Below are positions 7,548-20,106 of a DNA stretch of 64,000 nucleotides, one piece after another (the stretch's first letter is position 1; the number at the start of each line of letters is the position of its first letter). The DNA comes from a bacterium (GTDB taxonomy: Bacteria > Zhuqueibacterota > Zhuqueibacteria > Residuimicrobiales > Residuimicrobiaceae). The notes beneath the pieces were generated by a model that saw nothing but the letters and a program-made list of their open reading frames with translations, was not told where the DNA came from and did not search any database. The position numbers were made by a program, and so were the translations under genes. Location: the NCBI GenBank assembly GCA_029554865.1, contig JAKPUX010000252.1, positions 1-64,000 on the forward strand, given 5' to 3'.

Positions 7548-10241
7548 GTGACCATTTCGCAGTCCAATCCCGGCCATCCGTCCCTCAAACAGCGCATATT
7601 CAGCGATTTGCTGCCGTTCGTGGCCAAACCCGGCCGCTACATCGGCAATGAATTCAACATGATCCGCAAGGACCCGGCGGCGGCGGAGGTCCGCGTCGCC
7701 CTGGTCTTTCCGGATGTTTACGAGGTCGGCATGTCCTACCTGGGCTATCCGATCCTCTACCACATTCTCAATCAGCAGCCCCACATCTATGCCGAGCGCG
7801 TCTTTGCGCCCTGGCTGGACATGGCTGCACAGATGCGGGAAAAGGGAGTGGAGCTTTTTTCACTCGAGACCTTTTCACCGCTGCGGGATTTTGATCTCAT
7901 CGGTTTTACGCTCCAGTATGAGCTCAATTATACAACGATCCTCGATCTCATCGATCTGGCCGGCCTGCCCCTGCTGGCAGCCGACCGGCAGGAGGGGCCC
8001 CTCATCGTGGGCGGCGGCCCCTCGGTTTTCAATCCCGAACCCGTCGCCGAGTTTTTCGACCTCCTGGTCATCGGCGATGGCGAGGAGGTCCTGCTCGAGC
8101 TCACGGCAGCCGTGGCCAGGGCCCGGCGCGAGGGTCAATCACGGGGGGCACTCCTGCGCGCCTGCGCGCAGATTCCCGGGGTATACATTCCGCAGCTCTA
8201 CCATCCGCACCTGAACAATGCCGGCGCTTTTGCCGGACTGGAAACCCTGCAGACGGAGGCGCCGGCGCGCATCCGCAGCCGCATCGTCTCCGGACTCGAT
8301 CGCAGCCACTATTCACACCGGCCGCTGGTGCCGGTCATCGCCACCACCCATGATCGCGTCTCCCTGGAGATCGCCCGCGGCTGTTCGCGCGGCTGCCGCT
8401 TTTGCAACGCCGGCATGATCTACCGCCCGGTCCGGCAGCGCAGTGTCGACGATCTGGTCGAGCAGGCGGTCGAGAGCATCCGCAATACCGGCTATGATGA
8501 GGTTTCACTGGTTTCGCTCTCGACCTCGGATTATGAGGAGCTGGGGCCGCTCATGGAGAGGCTTCAGGCCGGGCTCGGGGAGAGGATGGTCAATATCTCC
8601 TTCCCCTCGCTGCGCCCGGAGAAATTCACCCCCGAGGTGGCCCGTTTTGCCAGGGGGGTGCGCAAGTCGGGTTTGACCCTCGCCCCCGAGGCGGGGAGCG
8701 AACGGCTGCGCGAGGTTATCAACAAAACCACCACCTCCGACGATCTGCTCCGGGCCGTCGATCTGGCCTTCCGCGAAGGCTGGAAGGTGGTCAAGCTCTA
8801 TTTCATGATCGGCCAGCCGACCGAAGAGGATGAAGACCTGCAGGGGATGGCCGATCTCATCAGGCAGGTCGTCGCCCTGGCACGGCGGCGAAGCGGCATC
8901 CGCATCAATGTTTCGGTCTCGCCCTTCGTCCCCAAGCCGGGCACGCCCTTTCAGTGGGTCGCCCAGGACAGCCCCGAGGAGACCCGGCGCAAGCTCGCCT
9001 TTCTGCGCGACCGCGTTCGCGACAAACTGGTCAAGCTGAGCTGGCGGGACGCCGAGGTGGCCCAGATCGAGGGGGTGCTCGCTCGCGGCGACCGCCGGCT
9101 CGGGCGGGTCATCCTGCGCGCCTGGCAGTCCGGCGCCACCCTGGAGGGATGGTCGGAGAATTTTCATCACGAAACCTGGCTGCGCGCTCTCGCTGAAGAG
9201 GGGCTGCAGCCGGAACAGTTCACCGGGGGCTATCCCCTCGACGCGCCCCTGCCCTGGGAGCATATCGACAAGGGAGTGACCGCCAGATTTTTGCAGGATG
9301 AGTACCGCCGCGCACTCGGGCAGGAGGTGACGCCCGACTGCCGCGACGGCCAGTGCAACCGCTGTGGCCTCATGGCCCAGCCCGTTTGCCAGGAGATTCT
9401 GCGGGGGAGCAAGAATATCCGCTCCGGCAGCGGCCGCCAGGAGTCGGCTGGGCCGGCGACGGCCGGGCCGGAAGAGGCCGGAACGCCGCCTGATCCAGGG
9501 CGGGAGGCCGGTGCGGTCGCCCACCCCCCTGCGCAGAACACTGAGGAGGGGCGCTGGGTGCGGCTGCATTATCAGCGAGGGGAGGAGGTGCGCTGGATTT
9601 CGCACCTCGATTTCATTCATGTTTTCGAACGGGCGCTGCGCCGGGCTGACTGGCCCCTGGTCTACAGTGAGGGGTTCAATCCGCACCCCCGCATCGCCTA
9701 CGGACCGCCGCTGCCCACGGGGCAGATCAGCCGGGCCGAGTATCTCGATCTGATGGTCAGGGGGAATGAGACCGGCGCGCATGTCGCCGCCCTGGCGGCC
9801 CAGCTGCCGGCCGGGATCCTCATCCGGGAGGCCCGGCTGCTGCCGGCCAAACCGCGCGCCCTGGCTGATGAGATCGTTCGCTCCGTGTGTCGGGTGACCT
9901 GGCCCACCATGGCGGAACCTGAAGATTTAAAAGCGCGCATCGAAGCCCTTATGGGGAGCAGCGAGGCCTGGGTGACGCGCAGAAAAGAGAAAGAGCCCCC
10001 CCGCCGCATCGACGTCCGCCCCTTCATCGGCGGCCTGACCCGGCAGGAGGGCGCACTGCAGATCGTAAGCCATATCGTTCACGGCAAGACCGTGCGTATG
10101 GAAGAAATTATTCGCCTGCTCTTCCCCGACGAGCCCGGCCGCGCGCAGCTGGCCACCATCGAACGGGAGCACCTCTGGATGGAAAAGGAGGGGAGACTCA
10201 TCACTCCCCTCGAGGCGGTGGAGGGCGGCATCAGAGTGTAA
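7548..10241 (+). CDS. B12-binding-type radical SAM protein fused to a DUF2344 domain
   Basis: 897 residues from a GTG start 9 bp after the kor operon. The N-terminal part resembles a cobalamin-binding domain (EVGMSYLGYPILY, then IVGGGPSVFNPEP). The radical SAM cluster is Cys279, Cys283, Cys286 (CSRGCRFC). A Cys-rich linker near residues 595-615 (DCRDGQCNRCG) leads to a DUF2344 domain from about residue 670 (WISHLDFIHVFERAL). These two families are known to occur together next to RNase G and the L21/L27 genes, exactly as here. The reaction is not established; a tRNA or ribosome-linked modification is only a guess from context. Confidence 0.85.
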   Translation: MTISQSNPGHPSLKQRIFSDLLPFVAKPGRYIGNEFNMIRKDPAAAEVRVALVFPDVYEVGMSYLGYPILYHILNQQPHIYAERVFAPWLDMAAQMREKGVELFSLETFSPLRDFDLIGFTLQYELNYTTILDLIDLAGLPLLAADRQEGPLIVGGGPSVFNPEPVAEFFDLLVIGDGEEVLLELTAAVARARREGQSRGALLRACAQIPGVYIPQLYHPHLNNAGAFAGLETLQTEAPARIRSRIVSGLDRSHYSHRPLVPVIATTHDRVSLEIARGCSRGCRFCNAGMIYRPVRQRSVDDLVEQAVESIRNTGYDEVSLVSLSTSDYEELGPLMERLQAGLGERMVNISFPSLRPEKFTPEVARFARGVRKSGLTLAPEAGSERLREVINKTTTSDDLLRAVDLAFREGWKVVKLYFMIGQPTEEDEDLQGMADLIRQVVALARRRSGIRINVSVSPFVPKPGTPFQWVAQDSPEETRRKLAFLRDRVRDKLVKLSWRDAEVAQIEGVLARGDRRLGRVILRAWQSGATLEGWSENFHHETWLRALAEEGLQPEQFTGGYPLDAPLPWEHIDKGVTARFLQDEYRRALGQEVTPDCRDGQCNRCGLMAQPVCQEILRGSKNIRSGSGRQESAGPATAGPEEAGTPPDPGREAGAVAHPPAQNTEEGRWVRLHYQRGEEVRWISHLDFIHVFERALRRADWPLVYSEGFNPHPRIAYGPPLPTGQISRAEYLDLMVRGNETGAHVAALAAQLPAGILIREARLLPAKPRALADEIVRSVCRVTWPTMAEPEDLKARIEALMGSSEAWVTRRKEKEPPRRIDVRPFIGGLTRQEGALQIVSHIVHGKTVRMEEIIRLLFPDEPGRAQLATIEREHLWMEKEGRLITPLEAVEGGIRV

Positions 10242-10255
10242 AGAAATGAGGCATC

Positions 10256-11830
10256 ATGAAAAAAGACATTATCATCAACATCTCCATCGGCGAGTCGCGC
10301 GTCGCGATCCTTGAAGACGGGCGGCTGGCGGAGCTCTATCTCGAAAAACCCGAAAATGAACGCATGGTCGGCGACATCTATTACGGCAAGGTCGCCAAGG
10401 TGATCAAGGGGATGCAGGCCGCCTTTATCGACATCGGCCTCAACCAGGACGCCTTTCTCCATTTTTCCGACGTCAGCGAGAATCTCGCCTCCTTCAACCA
10501 GATTTTCCCGAAGGAGGCTCCTGCCCCCACGCGGAGCGGCGGTAATAACAGCAATAACAGCAATAGCGGCCAGCGCCAGCACCATCACGGCCGCGATTAT
10601 AACGAACCGCAGCTGCGCACCGGCCAGCCCATCCTGGTGCAGGTGACCAAGGAGCCTATCTCGAACAAGGGGGCGCGCGTCACCACCGAAATTTCCCTGC
10701 CCGGGCGTTTTCTGGTGCTTATCCCCTACGACGACATGATCGGGGTTTCGCGCAAGATCACCAACCGCCGCGAGCGCGCCCGCCTCAAACAGCTCGGCCG
10801 CGCCATCAAACCGCAGGGCTTCGGACTGGTCATCCGCACCGTCTCCGAGGGCAAGGATGAGGAGATGCTGCGCGCCGATCTCGAAGACCTGGTCAAAATG
10901 TGGGAGAGCCTGGTCGCCAAGGTGCAGAAGAATCCGCCTCCCGCCCTGGTCCACAAGGACATGGATGTCCTCTCCAGCGTCATCCGCGATCTCTTCACCA
11001 ACGACGTCACGCGTCTGGTCGTTGACAACAAAAAGATGCACAAGCAGATCGTCAAGTATCTGCACGACGTCGCCGAATCCCTGGTCCAGCGCACCGAGTT
11101 ATATACCGGCCGCGTGCCCATCTTCGACAAGTACGGCATCGAGGCCGAGATTACCCGCAGCCTCTCGCGCAAGGTCTGGCTCAAGAGCGGCGGCTATATC
11201 TTTTTCGATCACACCGAAGCCCTCGCCGCCATCGATGTCAACAGCGGCCGCTACATCGGCAAGAAGGACCACGACGCCAACAGCCTCAAGATCAACCTCG
11301 AGGCGGCGCGCGAGATCGCCCGCCAGCTGCGCCTGCGCGACATCGGCGGCATCATCATCATCGATTTCATTGACATGGTCGATGCCAAGAACCGCAAAAA
11401 GCTGGAAGATGAGTTCATGCGCGAGCTGGAGACCGACCGGGCCCAGGTCAACATGGCCCCGATTTCGCAGTTCGGCATCATCGAGATGACGCGCGAGCGC
11501 ATCCGCCCGGCCCTGCTCTTCACCCTCAGCGATCCCTGTCCGGCCTGCCTCGGCACCGGCCGCGTCCTTTCCAAGACCACCACCATGGCGCGCATCGAGC
11601 GCTGGATCCAGCGCTACCGCGCCGAGAAGGGCGAGCACAGCCTGCAGCTGGTGGTCAATCCCGAGCTGGCCAACTATCTCTCCTCCGGCTACCGCAGCCA
11701 GGTCCTGCGCCTCTCCTGGAAGTACTGGACGCGCATCAAGCTGCTCGCCGACGAGAATGTGGCCATGGATGAGTTCCGCTTCCTGAGCAAGGACGGCCAG
11801 GAGGATCTCACCAACAAGTATTTCAGCTGA
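10256..11830 (+). CDS. rng: Ribonuclease E/G family endoribonuclease
   Basis: 524 residues, the length of RNase G rather than RNase E. An S1 RNA-binding domain (about 38-130) is followed by the catalytic core with DVNSGRYIG, the Asp-containing IIIDFIDMVD, and the zinc-link CPAC in DPCPACLGTG. It cuts single-stranded RNA in rRNA maturation and mRNA decay. Within the S1 domain, about residues 90-118 form an Asn/Ser/His-rich low-complexity insert (GGNNSNNSNSG then HHHG). The gene starts 14 bp after the radical SAM gene and precedes rplU, a conserved arrangement. Confidence 0.92.
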   Translation: MKKDIIINISIGESRVAILEDGRLAELYLEKPENERMVGDIYYGKVAKVIKGMQAAFIDIGLNQDAFLHFSDVSENLASFNQIFPKEAPAPTRSGGNNSNNSNSGQRQHHHGRDYNEPQLRTGQPILVQVTKEPISNKGARVTTEISLPGRFLVLIPYDDMIGVSRKITNRRERARLKQLGRAIKPQGFGLVIRTVSEGKDEEMLRADLEDLVKMWESLVAKVQKNPPPALVHKDMDVLSSVIRDLFTNDVTRLVVDNKKMHKQIVKYLHDVAESLVQRTELYTGRVPIFDKYGIEAEITRSLSRKVWLKSGGYIFFDHTEALAAIDVNSGRYIGKKDHDANSLKINLEAAREIARQLRLRDIGGIIIIDFIDMVDAKNRKKLEDEFMRELETDRAQVNMAPISQFGIIEMTRERIRPALLFTLSDPCPACLGTGRVLSKTTTMARIERWIQRYRAEKGEHSLQLVVNPELANYLSSGYRSQVLRLSWKYWTRIKLLADENVAMDEFRFLSKDGQEDLTNKYFS

Positions 11831-11850
11831 TCCGGAGCAGCCGGAGAGCA

Positions 11851-11957
11851 GTACGGTGCGGAGGGATTCAGGTGCGCAGCGCCTGGTCTCAGGCGGGAAC
11901 CAGTTTTTTGGGGGGTGCCCGGCGCCGGTGGGAGCCAGATTTCCGGGGGTACCCTGG
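11851..11957 (+). repeat. Degenerate intergenic repeat element, copy A
   Basis: Two related 31-bp cores lie in tandem at 11892-11922 and 11927-11957. They share GGGA-CCAG, a T run, a G run and CCC-GG. The stretch 11859-11922 aligns with 38973-39036, and the second core also resembles 35288-35317. It ends 16 bp before the rplU promoter. The 86-codon frame across it (11872-12132) looks non-coding. Confidence 0.6.
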
Positions 11958-11973
11958 TTTTTGCATTATCAGC

Positions 11974-12002
11974 TTGACATTTGTCAGAAATATGCCTATA
12001 TT
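11974..12002 (+). promoter_or_regulatory. Strong sigma-70-like promoter of rplU-rpmA
   Basis: TTGACA, a 17-bp spacer, TATATT. This is a perfect -35 with a five-of-six -10. Leader of about 40 nt to the rplU ATG. Confidence 0.8.
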
Positions 12003-12049
12003 TAATGCCATTGCTGAAAAGCCAAATTTAAACAGTACGGAGAATTTTC

Positions 12050-12364
12050 ATGTACGCGATTGTCGATATTGCCGGCGCTCAATTCAAGGTTGCGCAGAAC
12101 GATCAGATCAACGCCCCCAGGCTGGCCGGTGAGGCCGGTTCTACCGTCGAATTCGAAAAGATCATCCTGCTGAGCGGCGACAGCGGTGACGTCAAGGTCG
12201 GCAAGCCCTACGTCGAGGGCGCCAAGGTTCAGGCGACCATCGTCGGCCACGGCCAGGATAAAAAGGTCACCATCTTTAAGAAAATCAAAAGCGAAGGCTA
12301 CACCCTCTTCAAGGGCCACCGCCAGCAGCACACCACTTTGAAAATTGATGCAATTATCGGTTAG
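12050..12364 (+). CDS. rplU: 50S ribosomal protein L21
   Basis: 104 residues, full length for L21. It begins MYAIVDIAGAQFKV and keeps the C-terminal KGHRQQHTTLKI stretch that binds 23S rRNA. It is preceded by CGGAG and by its own strong promoter, and followed 40 bp later by rpmA, its usual partner. Confidence 0.97.
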   Translation: MYAIVDIAGAQFKVAQNDQINAPRLAGEAGSTVEFEKIILLSGDSGDVKVGKPYVEGAKVQATIVGHGQDKKVTIFKKIKSEGYTLFKGHRQQHTTLKIDAIIG

Positions 12365-12404
12365 ATAGCGGGCCGCCGCCCGCTCTTTTCAGGAGGATTT
12401 TCAT

Positions 12405-12656
12405 ATGGCGCATAAAAAAGGCGTTGGCTCTTCGCGCAACGGCCGCGACAGCAACCCGCAGATGCTCGGCGTCAAGAGGTTTGACGGCCAGGTGGTCCCG
12501 GCTGGAAGCATTCTCGTGCGCCAGCGCGGCACCCGCATTCATCCCGGCCTCAATGTGGGCATCGGTTCGGACGATACCCTTTTCGCTCTCAAAACGGGCA
12601 AGGTCAAATTCACCACCCACGGCAAAAGCAAAAAGATGGTCAATATCATCCTTTAG
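12405..12656 (+). CDS. rpmA: 50S ribosomal protein L27
   Basis: 83 residues. It starts directly with [16 protein letters not shown], so it is the form without the cleaved N-terminal extension known from Firmicutes. A strong AGGAGG site precedes it. The L27 N-terminus reaches the peptidyl transferase centre. The obg gene that often follows L27 is absent; a terminator ends the unit. Confidence 0.97.
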   Translation: MAHKKGVGSSRNGRDSNPQMLGVKRFDGQVVPAGSILVRQRGTRIHPGLNVGIGSDDTLFALKTGKVKFTTHGKSKKMVNIIL

Positions 12657-12681
12657 CTCCGGCCGGGTTTGCAGCATTTTG

Positions 12682-12709
12682 AGCGCGATGAAAGTCGCGC
12701 TTTTTTTTT
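12682..12709 (+). terminator. Rho-independent terminator of rplU-rpmA
   Basis: A perfect 7-bp stem AGCGCGA/TCGCGCT with a six-base loop runs into a stretch of nine T. Confidence 0.9.
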
Positions 12710-12755
12710 ATATCTAACGAAGCGGGGGGGAGGCTTCCAGGATAATAGGAGGTGA

Positions 12756-15266
12756 ATGATGAAAATGGTTCTGCGATGGGGGATTATTCCGGCGTTTCTC
12801 TTCTCCTTACTGGCCTGCCACGTTCCCGCCCTGGCGCAGACGCCCAGGCTCTGCATCAACGAGTATCTCGCGTCCAACTCAAAACTCAACGCCGACCCCG
12901 ATTTCAATGAGTATGGCGACTGGATCGAGCTCTACAACCCAGGGGACGTCGCCGTCCCGCTCGTCGGCTGGTATCTGACCGATAACCTCTCCCGGCCCGA
13001 CAAGTGGCGGATCACCGCCAACGTCTCCATCCCTGCCAGGGGCTGGCTGGTCATCTGGGCCGATGACCGCAACACCGGCCTGCACGCCAATTACAAGCTC
13101 TCCGCGGACGGCGAGGAGATCGGACTTTACGATTATGCCCTCAAGCCGGTCGATACCATCAGCTTCGGCCCCCAGACCACCAACGTCTCCTGCGGCCGCT
13201 ATCCCGACGGCGCCGGCGAGTGGCGCTATTTCAGCACCCCCACCCCGGGTGCGGCCAACTGGAACCAGCCCTTCGAGGGTGTCGTCTCCGACCCCCTTTT
13301 CTCCATGCCCGGCGGTTTTTACAGCGCCCCCCAGACCATCGTCCTCTCCTGCAGGGATGGCGACGCGTCCATCCATTACACCCTTGACGGCTCCGTGCCC
13401 ACCGAAGGCTCCGCCGCCTATCTCCAGCCCATCGTCATCGACCGCACCACCGTCCTGCGCGCCCGGGCCTTCCGCGCCGGCAGCCTGCCCAGTCGGGTGA
13501 TCACCAATACCTGTTTTATCGGCGAATCCGCCACCCTGCCGGTGGTCTCCCTCTCGACCAATCCGGAGAACCTGTGGGATGACCGGATTGGCATCTATGT
13601 GGTCGGCACCAACGGCGTCACCGGCTACTGCATGAGCACCCCCTGTAACTGGAACCAGGACTGGGAGCGGCCCGCCACCCTGGAGTATTACGATGAGGCG
13701 GGCCAGCAGCAGTTCCGCCTCGATGCCGGCATCAAGATCGGCGGCGGCTGCACCCGCAAGTACCCCCAGAAGCCCCTGGCGGTCTATGCCCGCAGCGTCT
13801 ACGGCAGCAGCAAGATCTATTATCCCCTCTTCGACGACCGCGGCGCCGAGGTCTACAACAATCTCGTCCTCTCCAACGGCGGCCAGGACTGGTACCGCAC
13901 CTTTTTCCGCGACGGCATGATGCAGAACCTCGTCAAGGGCCGTATGGATATCGACTGGGTCGCCTACCGGCCGGCCCTGCTCTTCATCAACGGCGAATAC
14001 TGGGGCATCCACTCCCTGCGCGAAAAGCACAACGAGCACTATCTGGAGGCGACGCACGGCATCGACCCCGACCGGGTCGACATCCTGTCCGACAACGCCT
14101 CCGTGCACGAGGGATCGAACACCCTCTACAAGCAGCTGATCGAGTACGTCGGTTCCCGGGACCTGGCGGTCAGGGAGCATTTTGACTATGTCAGCAGCCA
14201 GATCGACGTCGACGAGTATATCAACTACCTCATCGCCGAGATCTATTTCGCCAACATCGACTGGCCGGCCGGCAACATCAAGTACTGGCGTGCCTGGGGC
14301 GAGGGCAACCGCTGGCGCTGGATCCTCTTCGACACCGACCTGGGTTTCGGGGCCCACTCGGACGGGCAGTATGACGACAATTTCCTCGCTGCGGTCACTT
14401 CGCCGGTTGCTACCAGCTATGCCAATCCCCCCTGGTCAACCCTGCTGATCCGCAAGATGCTCGAGAACGAGGGCTTCCGCGACCGCTTCATACAGCGCTT
14501 CGCCGGCCACATTCAGACCACCTTTGCGCCGGAGAGGGTGGTCCACAAAATCGACAGCCTCCAGGCCCTGATTGCGCCCGAGATTCCGCGCCACAAGCAG
14601 AGATGGCCGGATGCCTTCAACCACGGCGCCACCTGGGAAGGCCAGGTCGAGACCATGCGTACTTTTGCGCGCAAGCGTCCGGAGCACATGATGGCCCACA
14701 TCGCCGCCAGGTTCGCCCTCAGCGGCACCGCCGCGCTCTCGGTGCGCTCCAACGAGCCCGCCTGGGGGCGGGTGGAGATCGAGGGGGTGGCCATGCCCGA
14801 CAGCCTCACCCTGCTCTATTTCAAGGGGATCCCCTTCACCTGCACGGCGCGGCCGGCGCCAGGCTACCGCTTCGCCGGCTGGCACGGCCTCTCCGCGTCG
14901 GGCGAAAAGAGCATCCGGCTCACCCTGACCGATCCCGGCCGGCTGATCGCGATTTTTACCCCGGAAGCGGTGGCAGTCGAGGAGGAGGGGGGCGGAGCGC
15001 CCGCGCATTTTTCCCTGCTGCAAAACTATCCCAATCCCTTCAATCCGGTGACGACGATTTCGTTCGACCTCGCCCGGCCGGAGCTGGTGACGCTTAAAAT
15101 CTACGATCTGCGCGGATCCGAGATGGCTACCCTGCTTCACCAACGGCTGGAGCCGGGTCGCCACAGCGCCCGGTTCGATGCCTCCGCTCTCGCCAACGGG
15201 GTCTATTTTTACCGCCTGGAGGCCGGCTCCTTCCGGCAGGTGCGCAAGATGGTGCTGGCCAAATAA
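12756..15266 (+). CDS. Secreted CotH-kinase protein with lamin-tail and T9SS sorting domains
   Basis: 836 residues after AGGAGGTGA; the second ATG at 12759 is equally usable. Order of parts: signal peptide (to about residue 28, ALAQ), lamin-tail domain (INEYLASNS to about 165), a chitobiase-like Fn3/hexosaminidase C-terminal module (DASIHYTLDGSVPTEG, about 180-245), a CotH domain (about 255-630, with NGEYWGIHSLREKHN and ILFDTDLGFG), a small beta domain, and a complete C-terminal sorting domain beginning LLQNYPNPFNP near residue 755. CotH domains are protein kinases in spore coats; in large secreted FCB proteins their target is unknown. Export would be Sec then type IX. Confidence 0.88.
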   Translation: MMKMVLRWGIIPAFLFSLLACHVPALAQTPRLCINEYLASNSKLNADPDFNEYGDWIELYNPGDVAVPLVGWYLTDNLSRPDKWRITANVSIPARGWLVIWADDRNTGLHANYKLSADGEEIGLYDYALKPVDTISFGPQTTNVSCGRYPDGAGEWRYFSTPTPGAANWNQPFEGVVSDPLFSMPGGFYSAPQTIVLSCRDGDASIHYTLDGSVPTEGSAAYLQPIVIDRTTVLRARAFRAGSLPSRVITNTCFIGESATLPVVSLSTNPENLWDDRIGIYVVGTNGVTGYCMSTPCNWNQDWERPATLEYYDEAGQQQFRLDAGIKIGGGCTRKYPQKPLAVYARSVYGSSKIYYPLFDDRGAEVYNNLVLSNGGQDWYRTFFRDGMMQNLVKGRMDIDWVAYRPALLFINGEYWGIHSLREKHNEHYLEATHGIDPDRVDILSDNASVHEGSNTLYKQLIEYVGSRDLAVREHFDYVSSQIDVDEYINYLIAEIYFANIDWPAGNIKYWRAWGEGNRWRWILFDTDLGFGAHSDGQYDDNFLAAVTSPVATSYANPPWSTLLIRKMLENEGFRDRFIQRFAGHIQTTFAPERVVHKIDSLQALIAPEIPRHKQRWPDAFNHGATWEGQVETMRTFARKRPEHMMAHIAARFALSGTAALSVRSNEPAWGRVEIEGVAMPDSLTLLYFKGIPFTCTARPAPGYRFAGWHGLSASGEKSIRLTLTDPGRLIAIFTPEAVAVEEEGGGAPAHFSLLQNYPNPFNPVTTISFDLARPELVTLKIYDLRGSEMATLLHQRLEPGRHSARFDASALANGVYFYRLEAGSFRQVRKMVLAK

Positions 15267-15354
15267 GGGGGCGGGAAGAGGGCGAAGGCCGGTTGTCAGC
15301 GGAGAGGCGCGGCGGCATCTCTACAAAAAGTATGCCATTCTTTCGAAATAGGAC
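15267..15354 (+). other. Gene-free stretch upstream of the gatC promoter
   Basis: No coding frame, terminator or repeat is evident here. The first part is GC-rich and the last 35 bases are AT-rich, leading into the promoter. Confidence 0.5.
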
Positions 15355-15383
15355 TTGACTCTTTAGGCCATTTGCCCTATATT
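15355..15383 (+). promoter_or_regulatory. Strong sigma-70-like promoter upstream of gatC
   Basis: TTGACT, a 17-bp spacer, TATATT. It probably drives the long gatC-kds-lpt run. Confidence 0.78.
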
Positions 15384-15587
15384 AATTGCAGTACGGATGG
15401 GCGCAGGGGCGCCCGGAGGCGCGGCTGCGGGAGTGCGGCCGCCCGGGGCCTCCGGCGGGAGCAGTCGGGTTCGTCCGCCGGGTCTGGAGGAGGCACAGCG
15501 TTCAAATCCCTTTCGACGCTCCATCACTCGTGATACACTCGGGGCTTCGCGGAAGGGTATTTTTTTGATGGAAATGAAGGGTCGCTC
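15384..15587 (+). other. Long GC-rich transcribed leader or small RNA
   Basis: About 195 nt separate the predicted transcription start from the gatC ATG. The first 130 nt are very GC-rich and can form several hairpins. The stretch ends in CTTCGCGGAAG followed five bases later by seven T, which could be a weak terminator (four-bp stem). It contains GTTCAAATCC, resembling a tRNA T-loop, but no tRNA fold fits. The open frames across it lack ribosome sites. Either a regulatory 5' leader or a separate small RNA is possible. Confidence 0.4.
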
Positions 15588-15886
15588 ATGAAGGTAACCA
15601 CCGCCGAGGTCGAGCGTATCGCCGGCCTGGCCAAGCTGGCTTTTTCGCAGGCGGAGAAGGAACAGTTCACCGCCGAGTTCAACCGCATGCTCGACTATGT
15701 CGGCAAGCTCGATGAACTCGATCTGGAGGGAGTGGAGCCGGCGACCCATCCCCTGCATTCGGACGCCCCGCTGCGTGAGGATGTGGTCACCCCCTCGCTC
15801 AGCCGCGAGGAGGCCCTGGGCAACGCCCCGGCCGCCCACGACGGATTTTTCAGCGTCCCCAAGGTGATCGGCGGGGAGGAGGGGTG

Positions 15887-15887
<1 letters not shown>
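15588..15887 (+). CDS. gatC: Asp-tRNA(Asn)/Glu-tRNA(Gln) amidotransferase subunit C
   Basis: 99 residues, the usual GatC length. It opens with KVTTAEVERIAGLAKLAF and has the conserved LDELDLEGVEPATHPL and LREDVVTPSLSREEAL segments. GatC clamps GatA to GatB in the complex that amidates misacylated tRNA. Neither gatA nor gatB is next to it; instead it leads the Kdo/LPS genes and overlaps kdsB by one base. Confidence 0.9.
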
Positions 15888-19134
<3,247 letters not shown>

Positions 19135-20106
19135 GGATGAAAATATCGATCCGGTCGCCACGGCCAGGGAGGTGCTGCGCATCGAGAGCGAGGCGGTGGC
19201 CGCACTGGCGCCGCGAGTGGGTGAGGCCTTCGCCCGGGCGGTCGAGCTGATCCTGGCCTGCAAGGGGAGGGTGATCATCACCGGCCTGGGCAAGTCGGGG
19301 ATCGTCGGTAAAAAGATCGCCGCCACCCTCACCTCCACCGGCACCTCGGCCTATTTTCTCCATCCGGTTGAGGCGGTTCACGGCGACCTTGGCATGGTCT
19401 TGAAGAATGATGTCGTGATCTGCATTTCCAAGAGCGGCAATACCGACGAAATCACCAAGCTTTTTCCGGTGCTCAAGCAGATCGGGGTTCCGGTCATCAC
19501 CATGACCGGCAATCTGCGTTCGGCTCTGGCCCAGCGCAGCGATGTCGTCCTCGATGTCGGGGTCGCTGAGGAGGCCTGCCCCCTCGACCTGGCCCCCACG
19601 GCCAGCACGACCGCGACCATGGCGATGGGTGATGCCCTGGCGGTGGCCCTGCTCAAGAAGCGGCAGTTCTGTTCCGAGGATTTCGCCTTTCTCCATCCCG
19701 GCGGCTCGCTCGGCAAGAGGCTGCTCAAGGTTTCGGAGCTGATGTTCGGCGGGGAGCACATCCCGGCCGTTCCCCCGGAGGCGACCCTGCGCGAGGTGAT
19801 TTTCGAAATCACGCGCAAGCGCTTCGGCTGCACCTGTGTGGTGGAGCCCTCGGGCCGGCTGGCGGGACTGATCACCGACGGCGACCTGCGCCGCACCATG
19901 CAGGACCACGAGAATCCAGGCGCACTGCACGCCGCTGAGATCATGAATCCTGCGCCCAAGACCATCGGCCCCGAGAGCCGCGCCCTCCAGGCCCTGCAGG
20001 TGATGAAGCATTTCAATATCATGCAGCTGGTGGTCACCGACGGGGAGGCGCATCCGGTCGGCATGCTCCATCTCCATGACCTGCTTGACGCCGGGATCGG
20101 ATCCTG

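Noticed and set aside
5007-7784. 925-codon open frame on the minus strand across the kor operon
   Set aside because: It is a shadow of the GC-rich kor genes, has no ribosome site, and reads as His/Asp/Gly-rich sequence with no family pattern.
11872-12132. 86-codon frame upstream of and into rplU
   Set aside because: It crosses the repeat element, the rplU promoter and the rplU start; composition is non-coding.
15456-15530. tRNA-like stretch with GTTCAAATCC and a GGAGC/GCTCC end pairing
   Set aside because: The T-stem does not pair, no anticodon arm fits and the length is about 66 nt, so it is not a tRNA.
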